Source of the DNA: Hericium rajendrae
Lineage: Eukaryota; Basidiomycota; Agaricomycetes; Russulales; Hericiaceae
NCBI GenBank assembly: GCA_033439255.1
Contig: CM065888.1
Location: 310,001-374,000, forward strand
Reading direction: 5' to 3'
Length of the DNA: 64,000 nt
Under the pieces are notes generated by a model, which saw only the letters and a list, made by a program, of their open reading frames with translations, did not search any database and was not told the origin of the DNA. This document shows, in pieces, positions 44,839 to 57,958 of this stretch. Made by a program: the position numbers and the translations under genes. Each line of letters starts with the position of its first letter. Position 1 is the stretch's first letter.

Positions 44839-46828
44839 ATGGCACCTCCACACAAGCGGGACCACAAGCCCAACCCTCGCGCCGAGCTCACGTACAAGTC
44901 GCTCGCCTCGCACCCCGCGCTCGCCTTCATGCGCCCACCTGACACTCCGTGCCCGAAGTGGGAGAACCTGGACTACTACACGCACGGCATCGACACTCGT
45001 GCGGAGGAGCACTTCCGTGGGGCGGCATACTACGGCGAGACGGGCACCAAGGCGCGCGTGATGATGCTCTTCCTGTGGCTCATTGCGCAGACGCTCCCCC
45101 CGGATAGCGACGCCTCAACACTCGTCAGCGGCGCGGTCGCGCAAGGCCTGCCCGCCGGGGAGGACATCGATGATTACGAGGAGGTGATTCACGGGCTCGT
45201 GGATACGTTCCGGCGTCCGCTGCCGGATGACATCAAGACGACGCTGGAGAGTCTCTGCCCAACGCGGTCGGATGCCGAGTTCGAGGCTTTCATGGACCTT
45301 GTGCGCGAATCATACAAAGAAGACGTGGTGTTTGACTACGCCGTTGAGGACGCGCCATCGGCGCTGTTGAACGTCCTCGAGGGCATCGTCATCGTGCCGC
45401 GCAAGCAGGGCACCGAGCGCCTCATCGCATGGTGCATGGACAAGTTCTTCATGGGCCGCTGGGTGAACATAGGTGGGGAGCCTAGTGATGCGGTATGCTG
45501 GAGTGCCCATATCTCCAGTGAGTCCTGTTCAGCTTATTTCTCTTCCTCTATTCACACATCTGCTTCAAGCCCTGCCCACCGCTCCAACTGAGGCCCTGGT
45601 TGTAGCAAAAGAGCCTCTCCCGCCAGTAACGGAAGCTGCCGAGGCGCCGACGATCAAAGTGGACGCCCCTACGAAGGCTGAGGAAACGACGAAACTAGAA
45701 CAATCATCCAAAATCGAAGGAACAGCGCAGGTCGGAGAGGAGACGAAGACCGAGCAGCCAGCGAAGGAATCGCAGACGAAATCTCCGGAGAAACTTGATG
45801 TCCCGGCCGCGACGAAGTCATCTTCAGGAGGAATTTCGCCCGCAGAACCGAAGCCAAAGTCAGGATGGAAACGATTCAGCGTAGCTAAGGGGGTTAGTCG
45901 CTCCGCTACCTTTCTCAAACCGACCAAGTCGCGTTCAGATACGAAGGTCGCCGCATCCCCGACAGCCACCACCGAGACTTTGGTCAGTACGACGGCAAAG
46001 GAGGAGGCGAGATCGATCTCTTCGCCGCACCACGTCGCATTGTTGTTGCGAGAGGAGAAAGGTACCGCGGATGCCGGAAAGGTCAAGGCTGTCGCAGAGG
46101 CTACATTGAAGCTTGCTCGCAAGGTCGAAAAGAAGAAACTCGACGACCGACGAGTGCTAGTGTACCTGGCTCTCTCCATCCATCCTCTACTCGATACCTC
46201 CAAAGGCGAGGAACCTGCAGCCGTATGGATCGAGCGTGTCAATCAGACCTTTGCCGAGCTCAGCGACAAGCGTCTGTTCCGTTCGGTGGCGGATGAACAG
46301 ACCTTCGCCCTTCCACGCTTGCAAAAAATGCTATCGGCGCTCTTGCTCGTCGGCAATAGCCTCAGTGATATTCAACTCTACTCCATGATTTCTACCACCA
46401 TCGAGGCTGCGCTTGTCCACGCGAAAACCATTCACAAGAATTCTGACGCAGAGGATCCATCTACTGTCCTGTTTTCGCTTGCTGAGGTGGTCGATGAAAT
46501 TGCAACCTCCATCCACGGTTTCGGATCACCACCTGCACACGCGAAGAAGGGCACCGTCGTCACTGCAAAGCGCATCGACCTACAGATCAACGGCGCCAGC
46601 ACATATGTACCAGCATCCTCGGAGACATATCTCCTGGCCGGACATCGACTCTACGACCTTAAAGTGAACTCATCCGCGCTGATTACGCTGCAACGCGATC
46701 CTCTGATTCCGAAGACGCAGCTGACCAAGGCTATCATGGAACACCTTGTGGAAGAGGTCGGCATTGGTACTTGGGAAACCCCTGCCCTGGTGAAGGAGGC
46801 TCGCAATCATACCAACGGCACGGCTTGA
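44839..46828 (+). CDS. Paralogue-cluster protein 2, two domain units
   Basis: Exons 44839-45517 and 45570-46828 join in phase and encode 645 residues. Unit 1 (about residues 15-227) starts TYKSLASHPALAFM and includes NLDYYTHGIDTRAEEHFRGA, TKARVMMLFLWLIAQTLPPD and RLIAWCMDKFFMGRWVNIGG. A Lys/Glu/Pro linker follows with repeated Thr/Lys/Glu motifs. Unit 2 is more diverged: KVKAVAEATLKLARKVEKKK, LVYLALSIHPLLDT and LPRLQKMLSALLLVGNSLSD. Unit 2 resembles the N-terminal part of protein 1 more than unit 1 does. No signal peptide or membrane helix is evident, so it is probably cytosolic. Function is unknown. The shared domain with its two neighbours points to local duplication and fusion. Confidence 0.72.
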
Positions 46829-48056
46829 GGTGTAGCCGTGCCATCGCAATCCATTCGTATCCCCTTTCATCCTTGTCAGCGTTATTCCTTCTTTGTGGAC
46901 TCGAAAGTTCTGATAGATTTTCGGATAGGGACGTGATATCTAACGCATCGTCTCCGACCCGTGTTTCGTGTTTCGAATCTCAATTATGCTTGCTTTCTTT
47001 CCCAGCGGTGACATATTATTTCGAGATGACGACCAGGGTCAGCCTTTGAACTCTAAAAAGAAATCGGCTTCCACAACGGGGCGCAGTTGTGAAGGGCAGG
47101 GAGGAAACAATGGGGATGATCATTCAACGGATACAGTTCCCGGAAGGTCCTCTCTTAGTTATCAGCACTATTTCTTGAATACAAGGTATTCTGCTGACGT
47201 GAAGTCCTTCCTTCTTTGATCCCGTCGGAGGACGACCTTGTACACTTCCAAGCTTCTCTCGACTTCGAGTTGCTCGTCGACAATATCTCAACTGTCTTCT
47301 CTCTGCCCAGCACAGCTAGCACGACTACCTAACGACTAAAAAGTAGTGCGACATCGGCCACGTTCCCACTGACGCATCGGAAATGACGCATCGGAAACGA
47401 AAATATCTGAGAAAGGGACGGAAAGTTAAATACAGGTCAGCTAGCCGCTCGGAATCCTGTTCCGCCTCGTATCGCCTGTTGTATCTCAACGTCAAGAACG
47501 TCCGGTGATGAGCTCTGCCCACGCCCTCTTTCTCCATTGGACCATTTTGCTCGCGCCCATTCCCAACGCGGTTCATCATGGCAGGTCTTCCATGCATGCG
47601 AGGTCTGGAAGCGTTTCAGAACAGTTCCGCCTGTATTCCATCGCCTGGGGTGCTGAACAACCTCAGGGTCCTCTTGCGTATTGGCTAGGTCTTCGGAAGC
47701 TTTTCCTGGGATCAGGATGCTTCCTGACAAGCGTACGATGTATACCTCGAGGCATTCACGCCGCTAGAATGCCATAAAGCACTTTCACGCCTCCTTTCCT
47801 GCTTTTTCTTTCCTCTCTCAGGTAGCAAAGACGACGATAGCGCTGCGGCATCTGCGATTTGGTCCATCTCCTTTGTCTGCTCTGTCGTCAGCCTGGTTTT
47901 GTGCATCAGCTTGTCCGCTATCTAGTTGGCCATCTTCAAGGCATTCTTTTTCTAGATTTTCTAGGCATTTTCTCGGTAAGTGCCCTCTCTTCATATCTGC
48001 AGGGTTCATTCGACTAAGATGCATTCATAGAATCCTTACCATTCATTTCTGCCACG
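46829..48056. other. Spacer inside the paralogue cluster
   Basis: No supported gene. Short openings on both strands lack splice signals. The right end is the promoter of the gene at 48057. Confidence 0.35.
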
Positions 48057-49961
48057 ATGGTCCTCTTTCCGACCATCGACTTCGCGCCCACCATCAGAGA
48101 ATTCAGAGACATCGTCGTCACTCTCGCGCTATGGAGGAGCAGAGTCAAAAACGAGAAGGTCGTCCGCAGAAAGGCAGTCTATGAGGCGCTTTCGAAGCAC
48201 CCAGCTCTCGAGCAAATGGCGCTCAAGCTACCCGGAGCGACGCGATGGGAGAAACTGGACTATTACAGCCGCGGTGGGGCACAGCGCAAGGAGAAGCATT
48301 TCCGGCAGGCGGCGTTCTACGGCCAGACTGGCGCACGGGCGCGGGTGATGATGCTGTACTGCTGGATCGTCGCGAGCTTGCTGCCGCCGGAGGCAGACAT
48401 TTCCAACCTTGTGACCCACGCGATCCATTCGGGCCTCCCGGCAGACGCGAAGGAGTCGGGCGCATACATGCCTATCGTGAAGGACCTTGTCACGATGTTC
48501 AAGACCCCTTTACCGGATTTTGTGAACGCCAAAGTGACCGACGAATGCCCGAACTATGCTTCGGTCGACTGGGATGCCTTCATTACTGAGGCGGAGGGGC
48601 GCTTCGGCGACAACCTGGTCAAGTTCGACGTGCAGGACAGCCCGTCGATGCTGTTGAACCCGGATTTGCAGCCGGGACAGATCATCGTTCCCGTCGATGG
48701 CTCCTCATATCGTCTCATGATCTGGTGTGTAAAGGCCCTGGAGCTAGGTCATCCTATCACCGGCGACGGCACCCCGGTGCTCAGCGCACATTTCAACGTG
48801 TACCTCCCGAGTACGTTGTCTCCACCACCCATTGTGACAAGCTAACACCTTCCTTCAGGCGACTGGAAAGCTAGCAAGCCAAAGCCAAAGCGCACATTAT
48901 CGTTACCAGCCCCGGAACCTACGTTGCTTATAATGCCCAATATGCAACATGCTGAGACATTCTCCGGCCGCCCCACCTCACCTCCACCAGCCTACACCAG
49001 CACGCGCCCCACTTCGATGCACTTACGACAGGGCACAATGAACTCTATCAAGAGTGTGACCTCCGCCGCAAGCAAGCTCTCAGAGAAGGCGGAGAAGCTT
49101 GGACCGATCGCGAGCAAGTTCTCGGATCAGGTCGAGAAGCTGGGCCCGCTCGCAAACAAGTGGTCGGAGAAGGCGGGGCCGCTTGCGGGCAAGTTCTCGG
49201 AGAAGGCCAGCGGATGGCTCCATGCCGCAGGAAAAGCCATTCCCGCCGGCGACCTCACTGCAGCGATCGTGGACACGGTCGCAGATGGTGTCGGCATAAA
49301 CTCCGTGACGGCGGCAGCGGCGGGCTCGTTGCTCGGTGGCGGCAAGCATCCTCCGGCCGCTGGCCCTGCTCCCCCACCGGGCAAGGTTGCGGCTCCCGCT
49401 GCAGCTCCAGGTGTAGCCCCAGCTCCAGAATCAGCCCCAGCTCCAGGTGCAGCCCCAGCTCCAGTGGCAGCTCCAGGTGCAGCCGCAGCCACACCAGCAC
49501 CAGGCGCCGCAGCTCCAGTCGCAGTCCCAGCAGCAGCCCCCGGCGTCGCCCCAGGCCCACCGCCAGCCGGTGCGGCAGCCGGTCCAAGACCACCACAGCC
49601 AAACGGTTTCGACGCACTGGCCGACGTCCTCCTCACCGGTGTCACAGGCACCGCGCTCTTCTCGGCCTTTTCTGGTCCCACCGCCCCCGACGCCCCTGCC
49701 GCTGCCGCTGCCCCCGCTGCCGCCCCCACTTCTGAGCCGGCGACGACCGACGCAGGGCCCAAGACTCTTGAGGCCGAGCCTGCTGCCGCCGACGCCGACG
49801 CCGACGACACGACGCAACAGACCGAGCAGGCGCAGACGAGCGTGTCCGATCCCTCGTCCTTCTTGAGCAGCATGCTGCCATCATCCGCGCAGGACATGTT
49901 TGGACAGACGGATTTCTCTGCGGACCAGGGCATTCTTGCTGATGCCGGTGTGTGGGATTGA
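48057..49961 (+). CDS. Paralogue-cluster protein 3, amphipathic repeats and Ala/Pro tail
   Basis: Exons 48057-48810 and 48859-49961 encode 618 residues. The N-terminal domain parallels unit 1 of protein 2: VYEALSKHPALEQM, KLDYYSRGGAQRKEKHFRQA, ARARVMMLYCWIVASLLPPE and PVDGSSYRLMIWCVKALELG. The intron at the end of the domain is in the same place and phase as in protein 2. After it come a Pro-rich stretch and about four imperfect repeats of EKLGPIASKFSDQ type that would form amphipathic helices. A glycine/alanine segment (VTAAAAGSLLGGG) and a long Ala/Pro low-complexity tract follow. The tail is acidic and ends GILADAGVWD. Family and function are unknown; the tail could mediate membrane or self-association. 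Confidence 0.74.
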
Positions 49962-50857
49962 GTAGTGGTGCGCATGGTAAGTTGGCATATTCGGCTGTCG
50001 TGCGATCGTGTCGATTGATGTGTTTTCCAGCTAGTTACGGTACTGGATTGCGCAAGAAGAAATGCGATGGCCTCAGATGCGACCGGACGAATAGGTCTCT
50101 AGCTCCGCGCGTTCTCAGGAAAATATCGCAATTTTTCATGCCGTTTGTTGTCATGTGGTCCTCGTTGCTCATCAAATTGGCATTCACAGGTGCTCGCAGG
50201 TCTCATGGATTGGTGTAAGGCATACTCTCATTACTTTTCTCAGGCTCTTTCCTTTCCCGTCGTCATGTCCTACTTATGTACTTCCATCTCAGCACTCGTT
50301 TGTTGAAATGTTCTTATTCTTCAATAGTACATATATTCCCCAGTACGTTGAGTTCAGCTTTCAATAATGAATTGTTGATTTGCCATTACCTGGAGTTGTC
50401 AAAATGTCTGATCAGCGACTTCATCGACCGTTGTCGAAACAAGCCTTGTCCCCCTCATCCACTGGTCTCTCTGCGTCGGTTTCCCAGAGGCGGAATAGAT
50501 GGGACTCGACCCTCGTGCCTTAGGATTGTTACTCTGCGTGCAATCCGACGCGTTTACTTGCCGTACCGTCAGTCGCCGTCACCTCGGTACAGACTGGATG
50601 ACTTTCCGTCCCTATTTCTCATCTATGATATGTTCCGGAGGTCATGCAGAATCCGCAAGTCTGGACACGGATGCTTTTCTTCCGTCGGTCACCGGAACAA
50701 TGAACGATGATTGCAAATGATATACGGTTCGGCCCTTACGATTGTCGGCTTATGGGAGTCGCAGGAGTCGATATCCTGGTATGAGACAATCTAGTCACTC
50801 TGTTCTGACTCACAAATTTGCCGTGCCCGTCCGTACCCCGCAAACTGATGCTGCACT
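49962..50857. other. Spacer between cluster and HTH gene
   Basis: No supported gene. The left part is the 3' flank of cluster protein 3. On the minus strand a GTAAGA at the end of the neighbouring HTH gene could splice into this stretch, but no convincing exon follows. Confidence 0.35.
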
Positions 50858-51563
50858 TCAGACAACTCTTACCTTTCCAGGTTCATCCGGGGATGAGGAC
50901 CTAAGGAAACTGAATTAACCACAAAATGCAACAATGAGCTTGAGCTTCACTTACGAAGAACCCGAAGGGCCGTCCTTCCGAGTCGTACTGGAAGATGTTA
51001 GGTCGCCTGACGCAGATCCACCCCACTTGGTCTAAAAAGATCCAGTCGTCGTTTGCACAAACCACAGAACGCGCTCATGACACACCTTTCGCATATTGAT
51101 CCGCGCGAGTCTCAAGGCATGCTTTTCCTCCTCTGCTTCCCGCCATTTCTCCTCCGCTTTCCGCCGTTTCTCTTCTATCTCCAGCCGTAAGCCTGAAGCT
51201 TTTAATGCCTCGATGTTAGCCAGATCTTCAAGATCCCCTGAAAGATACTTGTCGTCCTCCTCGACATTGTCTCTGCGAGGTACTTGAACCTGGCATTGTA
51301 GACCGTGTTCGCGGAGTACCCAACCAGTTGAGCCACCTCTTCGTACGATCTCCCGTTTTCGTACAGCTGGCGCATCAAGGCCCTCGACGTATGAGTCGTT
51401 CTTGCCGTCCTGAATGAGATCAGATTATATCCGACGACATATATTCCCTTACAAGTATCGAGACACTGACTGATCCGCCGTAACAAACACAGTGCTATAG
51501 GAAAAGTGCGTAGATCAGGCTTGGAAGCGGAAATAGTTACATGGGTTTGGGCGCTGGTATCAT
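50858..51563 (-). pseudogene. HTH / coiled-coil gene with an apparent 1-nt frameshift
   Basis: Two good frames abut on the minus strand. The first, entered from ATG 51563 through two short introns, reads SRALMRQLYENGRSYEEVAQ and LVGYSANTVYNARFK, a helix-turn-helix. The second begins VPRRDNVEEDDKYLSGDLED and continues as a long Glu/Lys/Arg coiled coil, then a Ser-rich tail to TGA 50858. The intact relative at 58237-60428 has the same order in one frame (QAVSKALVNGYKVPDNLDED), so the break here fits loss of one A in an AAG/GTA context. A 17-nt intron at the spot would be too short to splice. It could be a genuine pseudogene or an assembly error. Confidence 0.55.
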
Positions 51564-51978
51564 GGTTGGTGACCGTGGTATTTTAGAACCGATATCGACC
51601 TTCCCGATGACGCCGGGCGGGTAATCAGGAGAAAATCTTGTAGACGCCTTCGCACTCCTACCGAGTGCTCTTCCCTGTCCTATATGAGGGTAAGGTTATG
51701 AAAGACTTCCAATAACACCTACGAGTTATGCGGCATTGACAAGTGAAGAAAAGTGGTGAGAGGGTTTGGAGGAAGTTGAAAACCGGTGAGACGCTTCAGC
51801 TGAAAGTACGAATCGCTTCTAAGCAATGACAAGTTGCTGACGTGCCGTGATCTGGAATTGTCGAGATGTTTGACATACCAGCGACTTTACCGTCTAATTG
51901 TCACGCCAATACACCTCGGACAGCTCGGCGTCGCTCCTTACAAAACTTTCCTCGACCGCGATGGCACGTAGCACACAT

Positions 51979-52604
51979 CTACCAGTGCTGCTCGCTGATA
52001 TGCACCTTGTCCACATCCTCGTCCGTCGCTCCGTCCTTGAACCAGCGCTCCCCCTCCGAGATCTTGACATTGTTCCCGCTCATCTGGCGCTTGCGCATCA
52101 GCCCGTCAGGGTTGAACGTCCAGTCCTCTGCAACCCCATCAGCAACCCGCACACTGCCAGGAGAAGAAAGACTAACCAAGCCCATAGCAGCGGTACCACG
52201 CCTGCTCCGCCTCATCAAAGAACTCATACCAGAACTGCACCGCGATCTTATCATCTGTAAACGCGAACAGCTCCTTCCGCAGCCTACGTCGACCACCGTA
52301 AGCAACGACCCGCGGGGGATGGGGAGGGCGACGCACTTGTAGCGCGTCTCGCGCTGCCACTTCTTCGTGAGGAACGCGACGATCGCGTCCGTGCCCTGCA
52401 GGAACGTGTCGCGGTTGCGCCAGACCGAGTCGGGCGTGTAGCCCTTCGCTACAAGCGGCGGGTCGCGCGTGTTCCAGAGCTTCTGCGCGGCCTTCACTTT
52501 CGCTGGGCGTCCGTCAGCACGATGTCATTGCCAATTGTCGATGGGGCGGACTGACCGTGCGCGGACTCGGCGGTGAAAGGCGGGAGGGGCGGGCGGGTTG
52601 TCAT
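51979..52604 (-). CDS. SnoaL-like / DUF1348 family protein
   Basis: A small NTF2-fold protein of the kind often annotated as DUF1348 or nuclear-transport-factor-2-like in fungi and bacteria. The start MTTRPPLPPFTAESAH is at 52604, then KAAQKLWNTRDPPLVAKGYT, PDSVWRNRDTFLQGTDAIV and AFLTKKWQRETRYK. After an intron it continues LRKELFAFTDDKIAVQFWYE and YRCYGLEDWTFNPDGLMRKR, ending DKVHISEQHW at TAG 51979. The length of about 155 residues and all blocks fit the family. The biochemical role is not established. It is probably soluble and cytosolic. Confidence 0.88.
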
Positions 52605-53164
52605 TGTGCTGTAACTCAGGCTGTATCTGTAACTACGGTGCGACGAGAGATGCGGGGGATGATGCTCTGCTCGTGCATCGCGAAGCCTAGCTTATATATG
52701 CGCCAGCACATGAATAATGTTTTGTTTGAATTCTCATAGAGACCGAAGAAGGCGCAGCGGCTCCTAAGCAACGCAGCGCGATCTCAGAGGCGCACCACAC
52801 CGTGACCATATGATGTACGCTTGGATCCGCGCCTCCTGACCGCGACACGGACCTTCTCGGGTGCCCATACCCGGCCTAGCGCCGCCCAAGTCTGACCGAC
52901 TTGTCGACGCAGCGCAACGTCGGGGCGCCGCGGACGGTCGCCTGGGGCTGACAGTGACTTAGCTCACGGACATATCGCAATTCGCCAATCATACATATTC
53001 ATTCGCTGAGTGATTTAGTGACTTCTGAGATCGACGAACACGAAACGCCCCGAAACGACTAACAAGACAAGAATAGAAGATGAAAACGGAGGAAAACGTG
53101 TCCGTATCGGGTACTATCGGATGGGCGCGACTAGCAGGATGCACGAACTCCACGGGGGAAGCGA
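52605..53164. other. Spacer upstream of the DUF1348 gene
   Basis: This holds the DUF1348 promoter and the calmodulin 3' flank. Nothing else was seen. Confidence 0.4.
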
Positions 53165-54218
<1,054 letters not shown>

Positions 54219-57130
54219 AGTGCTTTAAAATGTCGTAAGTGCGGGGGCTGGTAGAATGAAATAGAGGGTGTAGGGAGTGGTTGAGAGGAGGGCTGAAATA
54301 GGCGGAGGAGGAGCAACCCAGTGCCCCGCGGCATCAAAGGCCGGCGCTGTGCATCTCGGCAATCTCCCACCACTCCCGCGCCCGCCTTATTGCGTCCTCT
54401 TCCACTCGATGCTGTCCGCAACGTTTACGGTGAACCCTGCAGGGCGCTGCTCTATCGAACTGCTTTGCGGTGCTGCTTGCGGGGAAGAACACACAGGAAT
54501 CATTGTATTTTTCCAGGTTGGTGACGCTGTCCCTGAGTCGACTCATGCGGGGCGACTCGGGAAGCTTGTTTGACACCAGTTATGGTCACCTTCGAGTCGT
54601 CGTGCGGTGCGATCTTCTTTACGCCCACCTTCAACCATGGTCGCGTGCTCGACGATCTGCACAGGAGCACCGCACCCATCGATATGTGCTCTTTCGACCG
54701 ACTTTCCAAGATTGCACCTATCTAAGTGACTGGACCCACAAACGTGCTCGTGCGTTCTTACCATGTCTCGACTAGGGCATGTCCGACAGGATTTTTGCCC
54801 CATTGATGGCTTTGGTTGCTTTAGCAGTCGCTCCTTTTTCAGGTGAAAAGACCTTCGATGCTTTAGACGTGCGTTGGCCTTATGAACGCGGCCTTTGACA
54901 TACCGTGTAAGGGCAGGTCTGGCGACAGACGGTCTTTTCATCTTGAGTTCTTCAGCGATGTCTTTCTGCCAAATGGCGGCCGCTCTCTGCCAGGCCATCA
55001 TGACGAGGCACCATTGCGATCTTGCCGCACACAGTTCCCCACGCGATGGCTCCAGTATACAATAAATTCTCGTTCTCATGGACTCATCATTATTCCTCTC
55101 CCTTGCGAAACCCGCTCCAAAGAGGCTACCACATACCTTTCGCGATCCAGCGTCGTGCATCGCAGCGTCGAAAGAGCGCCTTTCGCGCAGCAAGCCCATT
55201 TACACTCGACGGGCCGGCCGCCCACACACCAACCGCGCCTTGCAGCCCAAACGCACCTTTCGCAGCCCAGCGCACCGGTGCATGCCACGCTCTCCGCACA
55301 CATATAAAACCCTGCGCGCAGGTAGGCAAAAATCATCATCATTCATCTCGCCTCTCGGCGGCGGCGGGAGACAAACAGCCATTTGTCTCTCGTCGTGAGG
55401 CTGCCACTTTACCATGGCAGCGCCGGCGACTCTCCTCTTCGCCGTCATGCGAACTGTCGAACCGACGCTCTCTCCACCATCTCCACCTATCCCGAGCCTC
55501 CAACATTGCGCGCCCACTCGTCGAAGACGGTCTATAAAGCCCTCATACTCCCGATCATTTGCTGGAGACCGACTCGTGTGCGCTGGAGATTATGCCCAGA
55601 TGGGTGCGCGGTGGAAGTTTCTGGGGGGCTTTGCATGTGCGGAGATTTCGGGGCACTTGACCCAACAGATACCTCCTCAATCGCATATTGGACAGTGGTA
55701 CGTTCCTTGCTCCCATCTCGCTCTGTGGGTGCTCATAGTCAGCGCGCGTGCAGGAGCATCATTCCTTCAACAACTCACTTTCAACCTGCATGTACCGGGC
55801 GCGGCGCGTCGTCATCGGACGTCGACATGGCGGAGAACATGCGGTAGCCACGGTCTAGTGGGCCCGACATAATTTATCTGGTGGGTGCTTCGTGAGCTGC
55901 GGTATACAGGGAGCTGATGACGGGTCCGCTTACTTAAAGGAGTGGATTGTTTGTTATGGCATCAAGATTTACTGGGCCATGCCCACTTGCGGATGGTTGC
56001 TATCCACCTGCGCTCCCTCAGAACCGTTCCCCGGTCAGCAGTTGAATCCAGACATGGGGGATTTGAACCGGAGACGATACGGAAGAAGACCGGCCAGTAC
56101 TGGGATGGACCTGTTCTGCGGCATCTATCAGTAATGTGGTCGTTGCATCCCAGCCGAACTGCGCACCGGTCTTCAGCATGAGGAAATTCACAATGACCAT
56201 GGTGAACTTCAGTGGCTCCTCTGGGACGACCGCGTGGGTGGTGTCGAGCTGATCCGGTGTGCCAGGGTAGTGGCGGCGTTGAGGGGCGTCGTCAGCTCTC
56301 AGCGAGGGGACGTGCAGGTACCCACCGATATCTACACCCGAGGGCAAGTGCACCAGAGACGGAGGCAGCCGTCTCTGGTGCGCTCCGCCGCGGGCGCAAG
56401 GGTGATGGAACACGGACGACGGACCCAGCTGGCCAGCAGCGATGTGTTGTTGCTCGCAATTTGGACTTCTTTTATACCATTTCTCTTTCGCATTATACAA
56501 TGTTCGTCTTTCATTCGCTTTGGGACAATTAAGCACCATTTGTCCGTTCTTTCATGATTTGTAGTCTTTGTACTTTCGTTGGGATCATGATGTTCTTTCC
56601 TTTGTCGCTAGAGTCCGGACCTGTTATCTCTTGCAATGACTTTCTTTGTCGTTTTATCAAGGCCTTTGGCACGTTTGTTCGTTCTATATTCCGGTTTCGT
56701 TTCATCGCTCAGCGCGGGGTATGTATAATATCAATCCATCAAGCAAGATCTGGACATTTCTGCAACGCGCCAGGGCCTGCCAGAGCGCGCTCGGGCAGTT
56801 TGCTGGCTTGCATCTTGCCTTCATCATCGAACGCGATAGCGTACAACATCTTTTTTGCTATCCGCAGGATCACCCCGAGTTGTGTTGAAGCTCTGCAGTC
56901 AGTTGACTGCTTCCATGTATACAGTATTGTACCGTCGGGATCACTTCGAAGTGTAGGCGCTCTATCGTCGTGCTCCACAGCGCCAGGGTCTGGCAGCAGC
57001 GATGACGGTGCTGCGCCAACACCATCTCCTCACTGACGAACACTTCCTCTATTATTAGACTGTACATGTCCAATAGGTACGTCATGCTCATAGTGCAAAT
57101 ATTCAACGAGCATGTGTCCCTCTCTAGCAG
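54219..57130. other. 2.9-kb stretch without a recognised gene
   Basis: Several openings of 100-220 codons occur on both strands, for example minus 54543-55199 and plus 55414-55872. The latter sits downstream of a TATA-like ATATAAAA at about 55311 and could be an orphan gene. None shows a domain or splice support. A perfect hairpin lies at 56350-56381. Confidence 0.3.
56350..56381. repeat. Perfect 13-bp inverted repeat with a 6-nt loop
   Basis: GCACCAGAGACGG (56350-56362) is followed by AGGCAG and the exact reverse complement (56369-56381). It could form a stable hairpin in DNA or RNA. The context is non-coding as far as I can tell. Confidence 0.7.
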
Positions 57131-57138
57131 TATATAAA
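57131..57138 (+). promoter_or_regulatory. TATA box of the CsbD-like gene
   Basis: TATATAAA about 115 nt upstream of the ATG at 57251, followed by a CT/CA-rich leader typical of strongly expressed fungal genes. Confidence 0.65.
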
Positions 57139-57250
57139 ACCCTCCCGGTCCTGTCAATCCTTCCACAAGACCTCCAGTCCAATACCCAACATCATCTAAG
57201 TATCCAAACCAACTTCACCATTAGACCCATCCCCACATTTTCACATCGCA

Positions 57251-57958
57251 ATGTCCGCACCAGTCAACCCCTCCACCGAGCCGTACGCCCAGTCCGCCTC
57301 GCCGAACTGCTCGACGAAGAGCATCAACTCGTCGCACTCGCGTCCCGCACCCGAAGCTGAGGCCGACGCCGTCCGCAGCGACTCGCCACAACAGACCACA
57401 GGCGACGGCCCCGGCCCCGGCTTGGCCAAAGATGGGTACCCCCCGCAGAGACACGCGGGCGCTGTGGGCTACGGGCCCGAATACAGGCGCGGAGCGGTGC
57501 GTTCGCGTTCGCCTTCCTTTCATATGGAGTCTTTTGGCTCATGCTGTCGGATTGGGATTGTAGGACTTCGACGATAAGATTGGCGGCTTGGCCGAGGAGC
57601 TCCGCGGGAAGGTGACGCGCAACCCTGAGCTCGTCGAGCACGGCCGCGAGCGCCGCACGGGCGAGCTGAAGCGCAAGGAGAAGGCGCAGGCCGATGTGAG
57701 TCGCGCACCGTCTCAGCTATTCTTTAACGGCAATCTGACGCTATGACGCGTGTTAAGGCTGTCGATGCCCCCCACGACGAGGACCAGAAGCCGGATCAGG
57801 ACGAAGTGAAGCCCGCTCAGTCCCAGTCCGCGGATCCGGAACTGCGCCGAGAGGAGAGTGCACGCGCGGCGACGACTGCTCCTGCTGGGACGCAGAAGGG
57901 TGAGCGGCAAGTCCGCGAAGGAAACACAGATACGGCACGGGTCGTGGGCGACCAGTGA
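57251..57958 (+). CDS. CsbD-like hydrophilic stress protein
   Basis: Exons 57251-57496, 57564-57695 and 57758-57958 join in phase 0 to give 192 residues. The protein is hydrophilic and low in hydrophobic residues. The second exon carries DDKIGGLAEELRGKVTRNPE then HGRERRTGELKRKEKAQ, which resembles the CsbD/LEA-like helical motif found in fungal stress proteins. The N terminus is Ser/Pro-rich and the C terminus is Asp/Glu/Lys/Gln-rich. A strong TATA box suggests inducible expression. A desiccation or general stress role is inferred only from family resemblance. Confidence 0.65.

Noticed and set aside
49127-49975. 282-codon antisense opening rich in Gly and Ala
   Set aside because: It is the shadow of the Ala/Pro-rich tail of cluster protein 3.
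54543-55199. 218-codon minus-strand opening rich in basic residues
   Set aside because: The composition is mixed, there is no domain, and no intron or promoter signal supports it.
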